Shown: in pieces, positions 52,353 through 60,343 of the stretch
How the letters are laid out: every line of letters begins with the position of its first letter
How positions within the stretch are numbered: the stretch's first letter is position 1
Origin: Polyangium sp. y55x31
Lineage (GTDB): Bacteria > Myxococcota_A > Polyangia > Polyangiales > Polyangiaceae
DNA length: 64,000 nucleotides
Direction of reading: 5' to 3'
Assembly (NCBI RefSeq): GCF_029946505.1
Contig: NZ_JARZHG010000007.1
Coordinates: forward strand, 1-64,000
Translations under genes and position numbers: made by a program
The notes under the pieces: generated by a model
What the model was told of the DNA's origin: nothing
Seen by the model: only the letters and a program-made list of their open reading frames with translations
Database searches by the model: none

Positions 52353-52928
52353 TCAGCTTGGCTCCGGCGACTCGCCCTCGGCCCGCACCTCGGCGACCTC
52401 CGCCCACAGGGCATCGATGTCGATCACGAGCCCGGCGCATCCCGGAACCGATTCAATCCGCCCGTCGGTCGACGTGACCTTGTGGATGTATTCGTTTTCC
52501 GGCCCGAGCTCGAGGATCTCGAACGATTGGAGCGCCGGATCGACGATCCAGTACCACTTCACGCCGAACGCCGCGTACTCCTTCAGCTTCTCCACGCGGT
52601 CGCGCCGCGCGTCCCGGGGCGTCGCCGAGACGACCTCGACCGCGATGCTCGGGGGCACGCGGATCGGCCCCTCCGCGGGCGGGCGACGCGCGCCGGCGAG
52701 GTACACCGTGAGGTCCGGCATGCGCCCCCGCGTGGCCGACACCGCGAACTTCCCTGCGGACCCGGCGACCCGCGCTCCATGCACGAGCGCCCCGGATCGA
52801 AGCAGGTGCGCAAGCCAAACGACGACGACCTCGTGGACGTACCCGGCGCTCTCCTCTTCGACGAGCTCGCCGTCGACGAGCTCCCCCGGCTCGTCCTCGG
52901 GCAGCGCAGCCCACTCGTCGAGCGTCAT
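52353..52928 (-). CDS. Uma2 family (DUF820) PD-(D/E)XK nuclease-like protein
   Basis: A 191-residue Uma2-type protein. The start MTLDEWAALPEDEPGELVDGELV is typical. Catalytic-fold motifs are RGRMPDLTVYLA (D), SIAVEVVSATPRDARRDRVEKLKEYAAFGVKWYWIVDPALQSFEIL with the E-x-V pattern and Lys in the following helix. These proteins are abundant in cyanobacteria and myxobacteria and their role is largely unknown; a restriction-like nuclease fold is clear. Start at 52928; the frame remains open upstream but is low-complexity. Convergent with the dioxygenase. Confidence 0.85.
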   Translation of the reverse strand: MTLDEWAALPEDEPGELVDGELVEEESAGYVHEVVVVWLAHLLRSGALVHGARVAGSAGKFAVSATRGRMPDLTVYLAGARRPPAEGPIRVPPSIAVEVVSATPRDARRDRVEKLKEYAAFGVKWYWIVDPALQSFEILELGPENEYIHKVTSTDGRIESVPGCAGLVIDIDALWAEVAEVRAEGESPEPS

Positions 52929-53023
52929 GCGCCAAGGGACGCGCGGTCGGCGTCGTGAGCGACGAAGCTCATGGGCGAAGTTTACCGAACGTGGATGGGT
53001 GTGTCGAGGCGAGCAGGAGATCG

Positions 53024-53074
53024 GTGAGGGGGGCGCGCGGGCTCTGCAAGATGGGGCGAGCGAGCCCCCCTCAC
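53024..53074 (-). terminator. 11-bp inverted repeat after the 53083 gene
   Basis: GTGAGGGGGGC (53024-53034) pairs perfectly with GCCCCCCTCAC (53064-53074) around a 29-nt loop that holds a further GCTC/GAGC pairing. It begins 9 nt past the minus-strand gene's end. No T-tract, so it is a terminator or an extragenic palindrome. Confidence 0.45.
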
Positions 53075-53082
53075 GGTAGGCG

Positions 53083-53796
53083 TCAGGCGTCCACAGGCGG
53101 CAGGGGCTGCGTGGGGAGCGGATCCTGCGCGCCTTCGTCCTCGCTCTCGGTCGTGGCGGCGTCGACCTCGTCGACGGGCGGGAAGATGACGTCCTGAAGG
53201 GCACGATCCCGCGGGAACGCCGCGCGGACCTGGCCCATGATCCGGTCGACGGCGTCGTGGTGCGCGTCGCGCAGCGCGAGCTCGGCCTTGAATGCGTCGT
53301 CGTGCGCCGAGAGGGCAGCGAGGTGCTTGGCGACGGCGGCCTCGAAGCTCGCGAGCGCGTCCTTCAACTTCGGCAGCCACGCGGCGCGGTAGGCATCGAT
53401 GCCGGCGACCTTCGACTTTTCGAGGCGCTCGACGAGGTCCTTCAGCGGCTTGACCTGTCGCTTTCCGACGGGCTTGAGGATCGGGGTCGAGCCTTTCGGA
53501 AAGACGCCCGCGCAAATGCGCCCACGCCTGCCGCCGTCCTCGATCTCGGCCGCGCGGAGCGCGGAGCGAATGACGCGCTCGACGCCGTATTCGGCGAAAC
53601 GGAGGGCGGCGCGGGTCCGGAGGACGGGGACGCGCAGGGCGCGGCGGTTTTCGTGCTGGGCCGCGAGCGTGTCATTGAGGGTGCCGAGGTCGGAGGCCGC
53701 CGAGGTGGTCTCGGGAAACAAGGCGAGGCCCTCGACGAGCTCGATGCCATACTCGACACGAACGGGCGACGAGGCATTGCTGCGATACGCGCGCAT
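53083..53796 (-). CDS. helical hypothetical protein
   Basis: A 237-residue soluble protein with ATG at 53796. It opens with SSPVRVEYGIELVEGLALFPETTSAAS, then a basic helix-rich middle (ENRRALRVPVLRTRAALRFAEYGVERVIRSALRAAEI; PLKDLVERLEKSKVAGIDAYR) and an acidic, Pro-rich tail (VDEVDAATTESEDEGAQDP). No family recognised. Immediately upstream of its start lies a 43-bp tandem repeat array, so its expression may be affected by those repeats. Confidence 0.55.
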   Translation of the reverse strand: MRAYRSNASSPVRVEYGIELVEGLALFPETTSAASDLGTLNDTLAAQHENRRALRVPVLRTRAALRFAEYGVERVIRSALRAAEIEDGGRRGRICAGVFPKGSTPILKPVGKRQVKPLKDLVERLEKSKVAGIDAYRAAWLPKLKDALASFEAAVAKHLAALSAHDDAFKAELALRDAHHDAVDRIMGQVRAAFPRDRALQDVIFPPVDEVDAATTESEDEGAQDPLPTQPLPPVDA

Positions 53797-54261
53797 GATC
53801 TCTTCCCTGGGCCCATGGCCCGGTATGGTGGGTTCTGCCAATCCCGCCGAGCACGTCGCGTCGGCGGGTGCCCGTTGAACGCCGGCGGGAACTTTCCATT
53901 CGAGGCAGAGCAGGAGTTCAACGTGGGAGGGCCGCGAGGGGGTCGCAACGCGGCGAGGGGCCCGGGAGAACGTTGCGCGAGGGGGTCGCAACGTGGCGAG
54001 GGGCCCGGGAGAACGTTGCGCGAGGGGGTCGCAACGTGGCGACGGGGGCGCGAGAACGTTGCACGAGGAGGTCGCAACGTGGAGTGGGGCGCGCGTCGAC
54101 GTGGCGCGAGGGGGTCGCCGCTTGGCGAGGGATTCGGGAAAACGTTGCGCGAGGGGGTCGCAACGTGGCGACGGGGCCGCGAGAACGTTGCACGAGGGAG
54201 TCGACGCGTGGCGAGGGGGAAGGAACCCGAGCGAACGGGTGGCCCCGGGCGAACAGCCCCT
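53797..54261. other. 465-nt intergenic region
   Basis: Holds the 43-bp tandem repeat array described separately. The first 145 nt upstream of the 53796 start contain no open frame of interest, apart from GC-rich sequence that partly resembles the repeat. Confidence 0.5.
53942..54222. repeat. 43-bp tandem repeat array with hairpin at unit junctions
   Basis: Seven head-to-tail units, each beginning GTCGCAACG or a variant, start at 53942, 53985, 54028, 54071, 54114, 54157 and 54200; the last is degenerate in its second half. The period is exactly 43, not a multiple of 3, so the array is not coding. At three junctions (for example 53970-53994) ACGTTGCG pairs with CGCAACGT across the 9-nt loop CGAGGGGGT; a fourth has one mismatch. 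Units are contiguous with no unique spacers. The array sits between the minus-strand genes tesB (ends 54262) and 53083 (starts 53796). Confidence 0.85.
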
Positions 54262-55143
54262 CTACGCCTTCTTCCGCCGCCGCAGGAGCCCTTCCTGGGC
54301 CGTGGACGCGACGAGCCGCCCATCCCGCGAAAAGACGCTGCCCCGCACGAGCCCACGCGCCCCCGACGCCGACGGGCTGTGGATCACGTGCAAGAGCCAA
54401 TCATCCATGCGGAAGGGCCGGTGAAACCACATCACGTGATCGATGCTGGCGACCTGCATCGAGTAATCGAACCACGTGACGCCGTGGGGGCGCAGCGCGG
54501 TGGTGACGAAGGAGTGGTCCGACGCATAGGCGAGCAAGTACCGGTGCAGCGCCGGATCGTCGGGGAGGGGCCCGGCGGCGCGCATCCAGACGGCCTCGTG
54601 GGGCTCCTTCTTTTCGGGATGAAAGGGATCGATCGGGCTCACGTGGCGAATCTCGATCGGCTGCTCGGCGACGGCGCGGGTGCGGAAGGGCTCGGGGATC
54701 TTGTGCGCCAGGCGGCTCCAGAATTCGCGCTGGCTCGAGAGCCCGTCCGGGCCGGGGACGTTCTCCATACCATCCGCGTGATCCAATCCCTCCTCCTCGA
54801 CCTGGAAAGAGGCGGACATGTTGAAGATGGGCTGGCCATTCTGGATGGCCACCACGCGGCGGGTCGTGAAGCTCTGCCCGTCGCGGATGCGGTCGACGTC
54901 ATAAACGATGGGCTTACGCGCGTCGCCGGGGCGGAGGAAATACGCGTGGAGCGAATGGACCTGGCGCTCGGCAGGCACGGTCTGCGCGGCGGCGGAGAGC
55001 GCCTGGCCGAGGACCTGTCCGCCAAAGACCTGACCCCAGCCGAGATCCTGGCTCTGGCCCCGGAACAGGTTGGTCTCGATCCTCTCCAGCGAAAGCAGCT
55101 CGATCAGCTCGGTCAGGACGCGCGTCATGGTGCTGTGCGTCAT
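54262..55143 (-). CDS. tesB: acyl-CoA thioesterase II
   Basis: A 293-residue double-hotdog thioesterase cleaving medium/long acyl-CoA. Close match to E. coli TesB: LERIETNLFRGQSQDLGWGQVFGGQVLGQAL, HSLHAYFLRPGD, YDVDRIRDGQSFTTRRVVAIQNGQPIF, YLLAYASDHSF (catalytic Asp), ASIDHVMWFHRPF and LVASTAQEGLLR (catalytic Gln). ATG 55143; a second ATG at 55128 is possible. Stands alone, upstream of the repeat array. Confidence 0.95.
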   Translation of the reverse strand: MTHSTMTRVLTELIELLSLERIETNLFRGQSQDLGWGQVFGGQVLGQALSAAAQTVPAERQVHSLHAYFLRPGDARKPIVYDVDRIRDGQSFTTRRVVAIQNGQPIFNMSASFQVEEEGLDHADGMENVPGPDGLSSQREFWSRLAHKIPEPFRTRAVAEQPIEIRHVSPIDPFHPEKKEPHEAVWMRAAGPLPDDPALHRYLLAYASDHSFVTTALRPHGVTWFDYSMQVASIDHVMWFHRPFRMDDWLLHVIHSPSASGARGLVRGSVFSRDGRLVASTAQEGLLRRRKKA

Positions 55144-55252
55144 AGTGGACGCCCTGCCCGGCCGGCAAGAGAGCGGGCCTCCAGGATGCGGAAAAGTTCG
55201 GGCGCGTTTGCGTGGCAGTCCTTACACGCCCCCGCGGCAGCCGGTGGTGCCA

Positions 55253-55282
55253 TTGACCGCCGTGCGGTGCGTCCTGTAAAAC
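55253..55282 (+). promoter_or_regulatory. possible promoter for 55292
   Basis: TTGACC (55253-55258) and TAAAAC (55277-55282) are spaced 18 nt apart. Transcription would begin a few nt before the ATG at 55292, so the message would be nearly leaderless, consistent with the weak ribosome site. Confidence 0.35.
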
Positions 55283-55291
55283 GACGAAGCG

Positions 55292-56263
55292 ATGAGCGAC
55301 AACCCGCACGACGCGCTCTTCCAGTTCACGTTTTCCAGCGTGGAGCATGCGGCGGCCGTGCTGCGAAGTGCGCTGCCGGCCGAGGTCGCCGAGAGGATCG
55401 ACTGGTCGACCCTCGCGCCCATGCCGGGCTCGTTCGTGGACGCGAAGCTCGACGGCAGGCGCTCGGATCTCCTGTTCGCCGCGACGCTCGCGGGGCACCC
55501 TTCCCTGCTCTACCTGCTCTTCGAGCACCAGAGCTACGGGGACGAACTCTTGCTGCTGCGGCTCCTCGAGTACATGACGAGGATCTGGCGGGCATACCTC
55601 CAGGACCATCCGAAGGCGAAGCGGCTACCGATCATCCTCCCGGTGGTGCTGCACCACAGCGAGCGTGGATGGCGCGCGGCGACGAAGCTCGACCAGCTCC
55701 TCGCCGGGGACGACACGTTGCTCGCCGTCGTGGGGCGTTTCGTGCCGCGGTACGAGATTGTCCTGGACGACATCAGCGAGCTCGACGGCGAGGCCCTGCG
55801 GAAGCGCGCGATCACGGCGCTCGGGAAGTTCGTCCTGTACCTCTTCCGCTACGCCCGCACGCCGAAAGAGCTTTTCGAGGGCATGTCGCGGTGGAGGGAA
55901 GTGATCATCGAGGTGACCGAGGCGCCCCGCGGGGGAGATGCGATCTCGGCTGTCTTGATGTATCTTCAAACCATCAGCCGGAAGAGCGAAGAAGAGGTCA
56001 TCATGGCGATCCAGGATTCTACGGATGAGAGTTTTGCCGACCAGACCGCACGGATGAAGAAGTTTCTCGATGCGATGGGCCTCCTACAGGGACTCGCCGC
56101 CCTCGTACGCCAGTTCGAGCGTCGCCTCGGTCGCGCCCTCTCGGCCGAAGAGCGGGGCAAGCTCGCGAATCGGCTGCGGGACGAGGGGCCCGAGAAGGTC
56201 GGGGATGTGATCCTCGACCTGGAAAAAGCAGAGCTCGCGGCCTGGCTGAACGGCTCCGGCTAA
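55292..56263 (+). CDS. Rpn-family recombination-promoting nuclease / PDDEXK transposase-like
   Basis: A 323-residue protein of the Rpn/YhgA (Transposase_31) family. Signatures: NPHDALFQFTFSSVEHAAAVLRSALPAEVAERIDWSTL, SFVDAKLDGRRSDLLFAATLAG (catalytic Asp) and LYLLFEHQSYGD, where the second acidic residue is followed by Gln as usual in the family. The C-terminal part (about 240-323) is helical. Related proteins increase recA-independent recombination by nuclease action. It is convergent with the zinc-finger gene and their stop codons overlap (56260-56263). Confidence 0.85.
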   Translation: MSDNPHDALFQFTFSSVEHAAAVLRSALPAEVAERIDWSTLAPMPGSFVDAKLDGRRSDLLFAATLAGHPSLLYLLFEHQSYGDELLLLRLLEYMTRIWRAYLQDHPKAKRLPIILPVVLHHSERGWRAATKLDQLLAGDDTLLAVVGRFVPRYEIVLDDISELDGEALRKRAITALGKFVLYLFRYARTPKELFEGMSRWREVIIEVTEAPRGGDAISAVLMYLQTISRKSEEEVIMAIQDSTDESFADQTARMKKFLDAMGLLQGLAALVRQFERRLGRALSAEERGKLANRLRDEGPEKVGDVILDLEKAELAAWLNGSG

Positions 56264-57090
56264 TCGATCCCCAGCGGGACGCCGCTCGTGCCGAACACCT
56301 TCGTACTGCCGATCCGGTCCACGTAAATCGCGAGGTCTTCCCCCATCGCCCACCGGAGCCGCAGGAACGGCCATGCATAGGCCCGGATCACGTGGCGCAC
56401 CACGCTCGCGCCGGCGCCGATCGCCGAAAGGCCCGCGAGCGCCTTGTCGATCGTATCGCCGAAATCGTGGCCGTGAAAATCGGGACGAATCGTGCGCTCG
56501 CCGCCGCGATATGCCGAGCCGGCCACGCGCCCCGTGAGGTCGTGGCAGCGCAGCTCCTCCGGTAACGGCTGCTGGAACTGGATGTCCTGCTCCATGCGGC
56601 TCTCCAGCCCGAACAACGTCGGCACCGCCGTGACGTGCGTCGGCATGTAGGCCTCGGTCAAGAAGGCCGGCGCGTCCGTGTAATAACGGAGCCGCACCCG
56701 GTTCGACTTCGTCGTGCCGCCGCACGTCGGGCACGGGATGTATCCATTGGCGCACGAGCAGGGTGACAGGAAGAGCATGCCCTTGCCGCCGCAGACGCGG
56801 CAGGGCCGTTTGCCCGGCATCGCCGCGCACGCCGTGCACGGGCCGCCGCCGAGGTCCGCGTCGAGCCGCACATGGTGGTGCACCTCGAGGTCATCTGGCA
56901 GCGCAGGCTCGCCGCGCTCGAGCGTCGCAGGCGCGATCTCCACGTCCTCCGCCCAGCTCGTGCGCCGGATCAACGCCGCGTGAACCACCAGCATCGCGAG
57001 CCGCTCCACCGAGACCGGCTCCCCGGCCGGCAACGACAACTGCGCGCGCGCTGTTTCGAGTGTCGGGAAATACGAGGCCAGCGAGGACAT
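56260..57090 (-). CDS. DnaJ-zinc-finger-like protein without J domain
   Basis: A 276-residue soluble protein (ATG 57090; a TTG at 57126 could extend it). Residues about 80-135 carry a Cys cluster like the DnaJ central domain: GPCTACAAMPGKRPCRVCGG, then LSPCSCANGYIPCPTCGG, probably two zinc sites. The N-terminus is helical (ASYFPTLETARAQLSL) and the C-terminal half (DDLEVHHHVRLD upstream, then VRLRYYTDAPAFLTEAYMPT, RVAGSAYRGGERTI) resembles no family I know. Divergent from the VOC-IPT gene. Confidence 0.65.
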   Translation of the reverse strand: MSSLASYFPTLETARAQLSLPAGEPVSVERLAMLVVHAALIRRTSWAEDVEIAPATLERGEPALPDDLEVHHHVRLDADLGGGPCTACAAMPGKRPCRVCGGKGMLFLSPCSCANGYIPCPTCGGTTKSNRVRLRYYTDAPAFLTEAYMPTHVTAVPTLFGLESRMEQDIQFQQPLPEELRCHDLTGRVAGSAYRGGERTIRPDFHGHDFGDTIDKALAGLSAIGAGASVVRHVIRAYAWPFLRLRWAMGEDLAIYVDRIGSTKVFGTSGVPLGID

Positions 57091-57191
57091 GTCCCGGAGG
57101 AAGCCAGCCTTGTCGCGCGCCGTCAAGGGAAGAGCCTTCCACGACCCCGCGCCTCTGTTACCATGCGCCCCGAAAGGGCGTTTCGGGTGTG

Positions 57192-59459
57192 ATGATGGCA
57201 ACGTTCGGGCTCGGCAGGATCGTCCTCTACGCGGGGAATCCCGAAGCCGTGAGCGCCTTTTATGCGCGCGCCGCGGGTCTGTCGTTCGATCGGGTGGAGG
57301 GGACGCGGCGCTACGAGTCGATGAGCACGGGCGGGACGTCGCTCGTCATCGACCTCGCGCTCGAACCGCTCTCGCGAGGACGCAGGGAGTGCGCGCTGTC
57401 CTTGCGCGTGCCGAACCTCGAAGCCGTCGCGACGGGCCTGCGCGAGGACGGCATCGACGTGGGGCCGATCCTCGAAAGGCCCTCCGGCCTCTTCGCGTCG
57501 CTCAAGGACCCGGACGGGCGTGACGTCGAGCTCTGGGAGCCACGCGCCAAACCCGTGAGCGTGGCGCCGCCGCCGCTCGTGGACAAACCCGCCCGCATCG
57601 CGACGCCGCCGCTCCCGCCCCCGCCGGTGCCGCTGCCCCCGGATCTGCCGGCGCTCATCGACAAACCCGCGATCGTCGAGCCGCCCGCCGTCGTCGAGCC
57701 GCCCGCCATCGTCGACAAGCCGCCGGTGCGGCTCGAGATGCATTCGGCGCTCGACCTCGAAAAGGAGCTGGACAAACCCGCGGCGGAGGCGCCCGCAGAA
57801 GGGGCGACGAAGGCCGCGGAGGAGGGTGCCACGTCCGAAAAGCGCGGGACCGAGCCGCCGCCGCCCCCGCCGATGATGGGCGCGCCGGGGCCCATGCTCA
57901 CCGCGGCGCGGCCGGCGAAGGTGTCGGTGCAAGGCGGCACGAAGATCTCGCTCTACGGCGCGAATTTCGCCGACGGCTGCCGCGTGCTCGTCGACGGCGA
58001 CGATTGTACGAAGCCGAAACGAAGCGACGATTTCACCTTGGAGATCGAGGCGCCCCCGCACGCGCCCGGAACGGTCGACGTCGTCGTGGAAAACCCCGAC
58101 GGGCAACGCTCCGTCATCCAGATCGTCTACGACGAGGGCCCGGCGATCGAGCGCTTCTCCCCGCTCGAAGGCTCGCCGCGCGGCGGCACGGAGGTCGTCG
58201 TCGAGGGCCGCAACTTCGAGGACGGCTGCCGCGTCACGTTCTTCGGCAACCGCGCGCCCGAGGTCATCTTCGAGAGCGCCTCGCGCATCCGGTTCGTCAC
58301 GCCGCCGCAGGAGCAGCTCTTCCACGGCGAGCTGCGCGTGACGAACCCCGACGGCCTCTCCGCGCTCGCGGCCGACCTCTTCACGTATCGCCTCGCGACG
58401 CCGCACGCGCGCGAGGTCTCGCCCGCGTCGGGCCTCGTGGGCGGCTCGAAGCGCGTCGTCGTGACGGGCGTCGACTTCCATCCGCAATGCGTGGCGCGCC
58501 TCGGCGGCAAGCAGGCCTCCGTGACGTTCCGCAGCGCCGAATCGCTGGAGCTCGTGACCCCGCGGGCAAACGAGCCGGGGCTCGTGGACCTCGAAATTGA
58601 AAACCCCGACGGGCAAATCACGAAGCTCGAAGGCGCATTCACGTACGAGGCCGAGCCGACGCCGCCGCTGCTCGTCGAGGTGCGGCCGGACCGCGGCTAT
58701 TGCGCGGGCGGGCAGACGATCCGGCTCGTCGGCGACAATTTCGAGGCGGATACGGTGGTGCGCATCGGCGAGGTGCGGGCCATCTCGCGGACGCGGTCGC
58801 GGCACGAGATCGAGGTGGAGCTGCCGCAACGGACGCAGCCGGGCCTCGTGTCGATCGAGCTCGTCGATCGGCACGGCGTCGTCGTGCGCCGCGAGGATGC
58901 ATTCACGTACGAGTCGCGGCCGGCGCCGCGCGTGGACAGCGTCACGCCGCGCAATGGTCCCATGGTCGGCGGCACGCGGATCGTCCTCGAAGGCGATTTC
59001 TTCGACGAGCACGTGTTCGTGCGGATCGGCGGGCAGGCGCCGAAACGCGCCGTGGTCCGCTCGGCGACGACGATCGAGCTCGTGGCGCCGCCGTCACGCG
59101 CGTCGGGGTTCGTCGACGTCGAGGTCGGCCGCGGCGATGCGGGCACGACCGTCGTGAAGAATGCATTTCGTTACGACCCCTCGCCCGCCCCCGCGATCGA
59201 CTCCGTCGCGCCCAACAAAGGCTCGGTCGAGGGCGGCACCGAGGTGAGCATCGAAGGCAAGAACTTCGTCGCGGAGTCTGCCGTGCTCTTCGGCGGCAAG
59301 CCTGCGCAACGTGTCAAGTTCGTCTCGGCCTCGACGCTCGAAGTCAAGACGCCGCCGGGCAAAAATGGCGACATGGTCGACGTGGTCGTGCGTAATCCCG
59401 ACGGCAAAGAAGCCATCACCAAGCGCGCGTTCCTGTACGACGCGCGTTACCGTTCCTGA
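57192..59459 (+). CDS. VOC (glyoxalase-like) domain fused to six IPT/TIG domains
   Basis: A 755-residue protein; starts ATG 57192 or 57195 (GTG 57189). Residues 3-117 form a vicinal-oxygen-chelate fold (GRIVLYAGNPEAVSAFYARA, LFASLKDPDGRDVELWEP). A Pro-rich linker (about 118-235, repeats of DKPAIVEPP) follows. Then come six IPT/TIG beta-sandwiches, each with the pattern P..G...GGT.v.v.G.nF and a xYD/xYE end (VYDEGPA, TYRLATP, TYEAEPT, TYESRPA, RYDPSPA, LYDARYR). No signal peptide is visible. The fusion is unusual; a cytoplasmic or cell-surface binding role is conceivable. Confidence 0.85.
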   Translation: MMATFGLGRIVLYAGNPEAVSAFYARAAGLSFDRVEGTRRYESMSTGGTSLVIDLALEPLSRGRRECALSLRVPNLEAVATGLREDGIDVGPILERPSGLFASLKDPDGRDVELWEPRAKPVSVAPPPLVDKPARIATPPLPPPPVPLPPDLPALIDKPAIVEPPAVVEPPAIVDKPPVRLEMHSALDLEKELDKPAAEAPAEGATKAAEEGATSEKRGTEPPPPPPMMGAPGPMLTAARPAKVSVQGGTKISLYGANFADGCRVLVDGDDCTKPKRSDDFTLEIEAPPHAPGTVDVVVENPDGQRSVIQIVYDEGPAIERFSPLEGSPRGGTEVVVEGRNFEDGCRVTFFGNRAPEVIFESASRIRFVTPPQEQLFHGELRVTNPDGLSALAADLFTYRLATPHAREVSPASGLVGGSKRVVVTGVDFHPQCVARLGGKQASVTFRSAESLELVTPRANEPGLVDLEIENPDGQITKLEGAFTYEAEPTPPLLVEVRPDRGYCAGGQTIRLVGDNFEADTVVRIGEVRAISRTRSRHEIEVELPQRTQPGLVSIELVDRHGVVVRREDAFTYESRPAPRVDSVTPRNGPMVGGTRIVLEGDFFDEHVFVRIGGQAPKRAVVRSATTIELVAPPSRASGFVDVEVGRGDAGTTVVKNAFRYDPSPAPAIDSVAPNKGSVEGGTEVSIEGKNFVAESAVLFGGKPAQRVKFVSASTLEVKTPPGKNGDMVDVVVRNPDGKEAITKRAFLYDARYRS

Positions 59460-59479
59460 CGTCTCGGCCTCGCGGCTCT

Positions 59480-60337
59480 ATGAGGAGAACCGTGCGAACG
59501 TTCTTGGTGGTCACGCTCTTCGGGTTTTTCTCGGCGCTCGGCGCGGCCTGCATCCCCGAGGGCTCGACGACCCTCGATTGCCCGGAGGGAGGCGGCTGCG
59601 AGCAGAGCTGCGCGACGAACGAGGATTGCACGTTCACCTGCGAGACGGGCAAGTGTGATCAGACCTGCTCGGACACGCACGATTGCAGCATGGACTGCAA
59701 CGCCGGCGGCTGCGCGCAGCTCTGCTCGGGCAGTCAGTGCGTGATGACGTGCGACGTCGAGTCGTGCACCCAGGGCTGCGACAGCCACGTCTGCGGCGAG
59801 CGGTGCAGCGCGGGCGGGTGTACACAAAAATGCGACAACGACGAGACCTGCGCGCTCGATTGCAGCTTCGGCTGCCCGCAGACGTGCACGAGCCCGTCCT
59901 GCGGGCTCGTCTGCGCCACGAGCCAGTGTGATCAGTCCTGCAAGGCGGGCCTCTGCGACGCCTCGTGCGAAGGCGATTGCCTGCAAAACTGCGAGGGCGA
60001 TACCTGCCGGCTCGAATGCGGGGAGAGCGGCCATTGCACGCAAGCCTGCACGAAGCAGAGCGGCGGCACCTGCAACCAGGCCTGCGCGGGCGGGAGCTGC
60101 ACGCAGGAGTGTACCCAGCCGACCTGCGTGCTCGACTGCGCCGGCGGCAATTGCAACCAGAAATGCCTCCAGGGCACGTGCGACCTCCACTGCGGCGGCG
60201 GCGGGTGCATCGTGGAATGCATGACCACGTGCGTGGTCGATTGCCCCGCCGGCGGCTGCCAGGTGACGTGCCCGGGCGGCACGCCGCCGATCAACTGCCC
60301 CGGAGGGACGCTGTCCTGCGGGGCGAATTGCCCGTGA
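59480..60337 (+). CDS. Cys-rich repeat lipoprotein
   Basis: A 285-residue protein with a lipoprotein signal (GFFSALGAACIPEG) and 55 cysteines, about one residue in five. After residue 30 the pattern C-x3-C-x4-7 repeats about 25 times (CEQSCATNEDCTFTCETGKC, CTQGCDSHVCGERC, CNQACAGGSC, CNQKCLQGTC), with Gly/Asp/Thr/Gln between. The even number of Cys in the mature chain would allow a dense disulfide ladder or metal clusters. It starts 21 nt after the IPT gene, in the same direction. Function unknown; probably surface-exposed. Confidence 0.85.
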   Translation: MRRTVRTFLVVTLFGFFSALGAACIPEGSTTLDCPEGGGCEQSCATNEDCTFTCETGKCDQTCSDTHDCSMDCNAGGCAQLCSGSQCVMTCDVESCTQGCDSHVCGERCSAGGCTQKCDNDETCALDCSFGCPQTCTSPSCGLVCATSQCDQSCKAGLCDASCEGDCLQNCEGDTCRLECGESGHCTQACTKQSGGTCNQACAGGSCTQECTQPTCVLDCAGGNCNQKCLQGTCDLHCGGGGCIVECMTTCVVDCPAGGCQVTCPGGTPPINCPGGTLSCGANCP

Positions 60338-60343
60338 GCCGGC

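Noticed and set aside
53942-54222. CRISPR array
   Set aside because: Units are contiguous with no unique spacers, and no cas gene is present in the window.
53868-54479. Open frame reading through the 43-bp repeats
   Set aside because: The period is not a multiple of 3, so any peptide is a rotation of the same DNA; composition is Arg/Gly-rich and no ribosome site precedes it.
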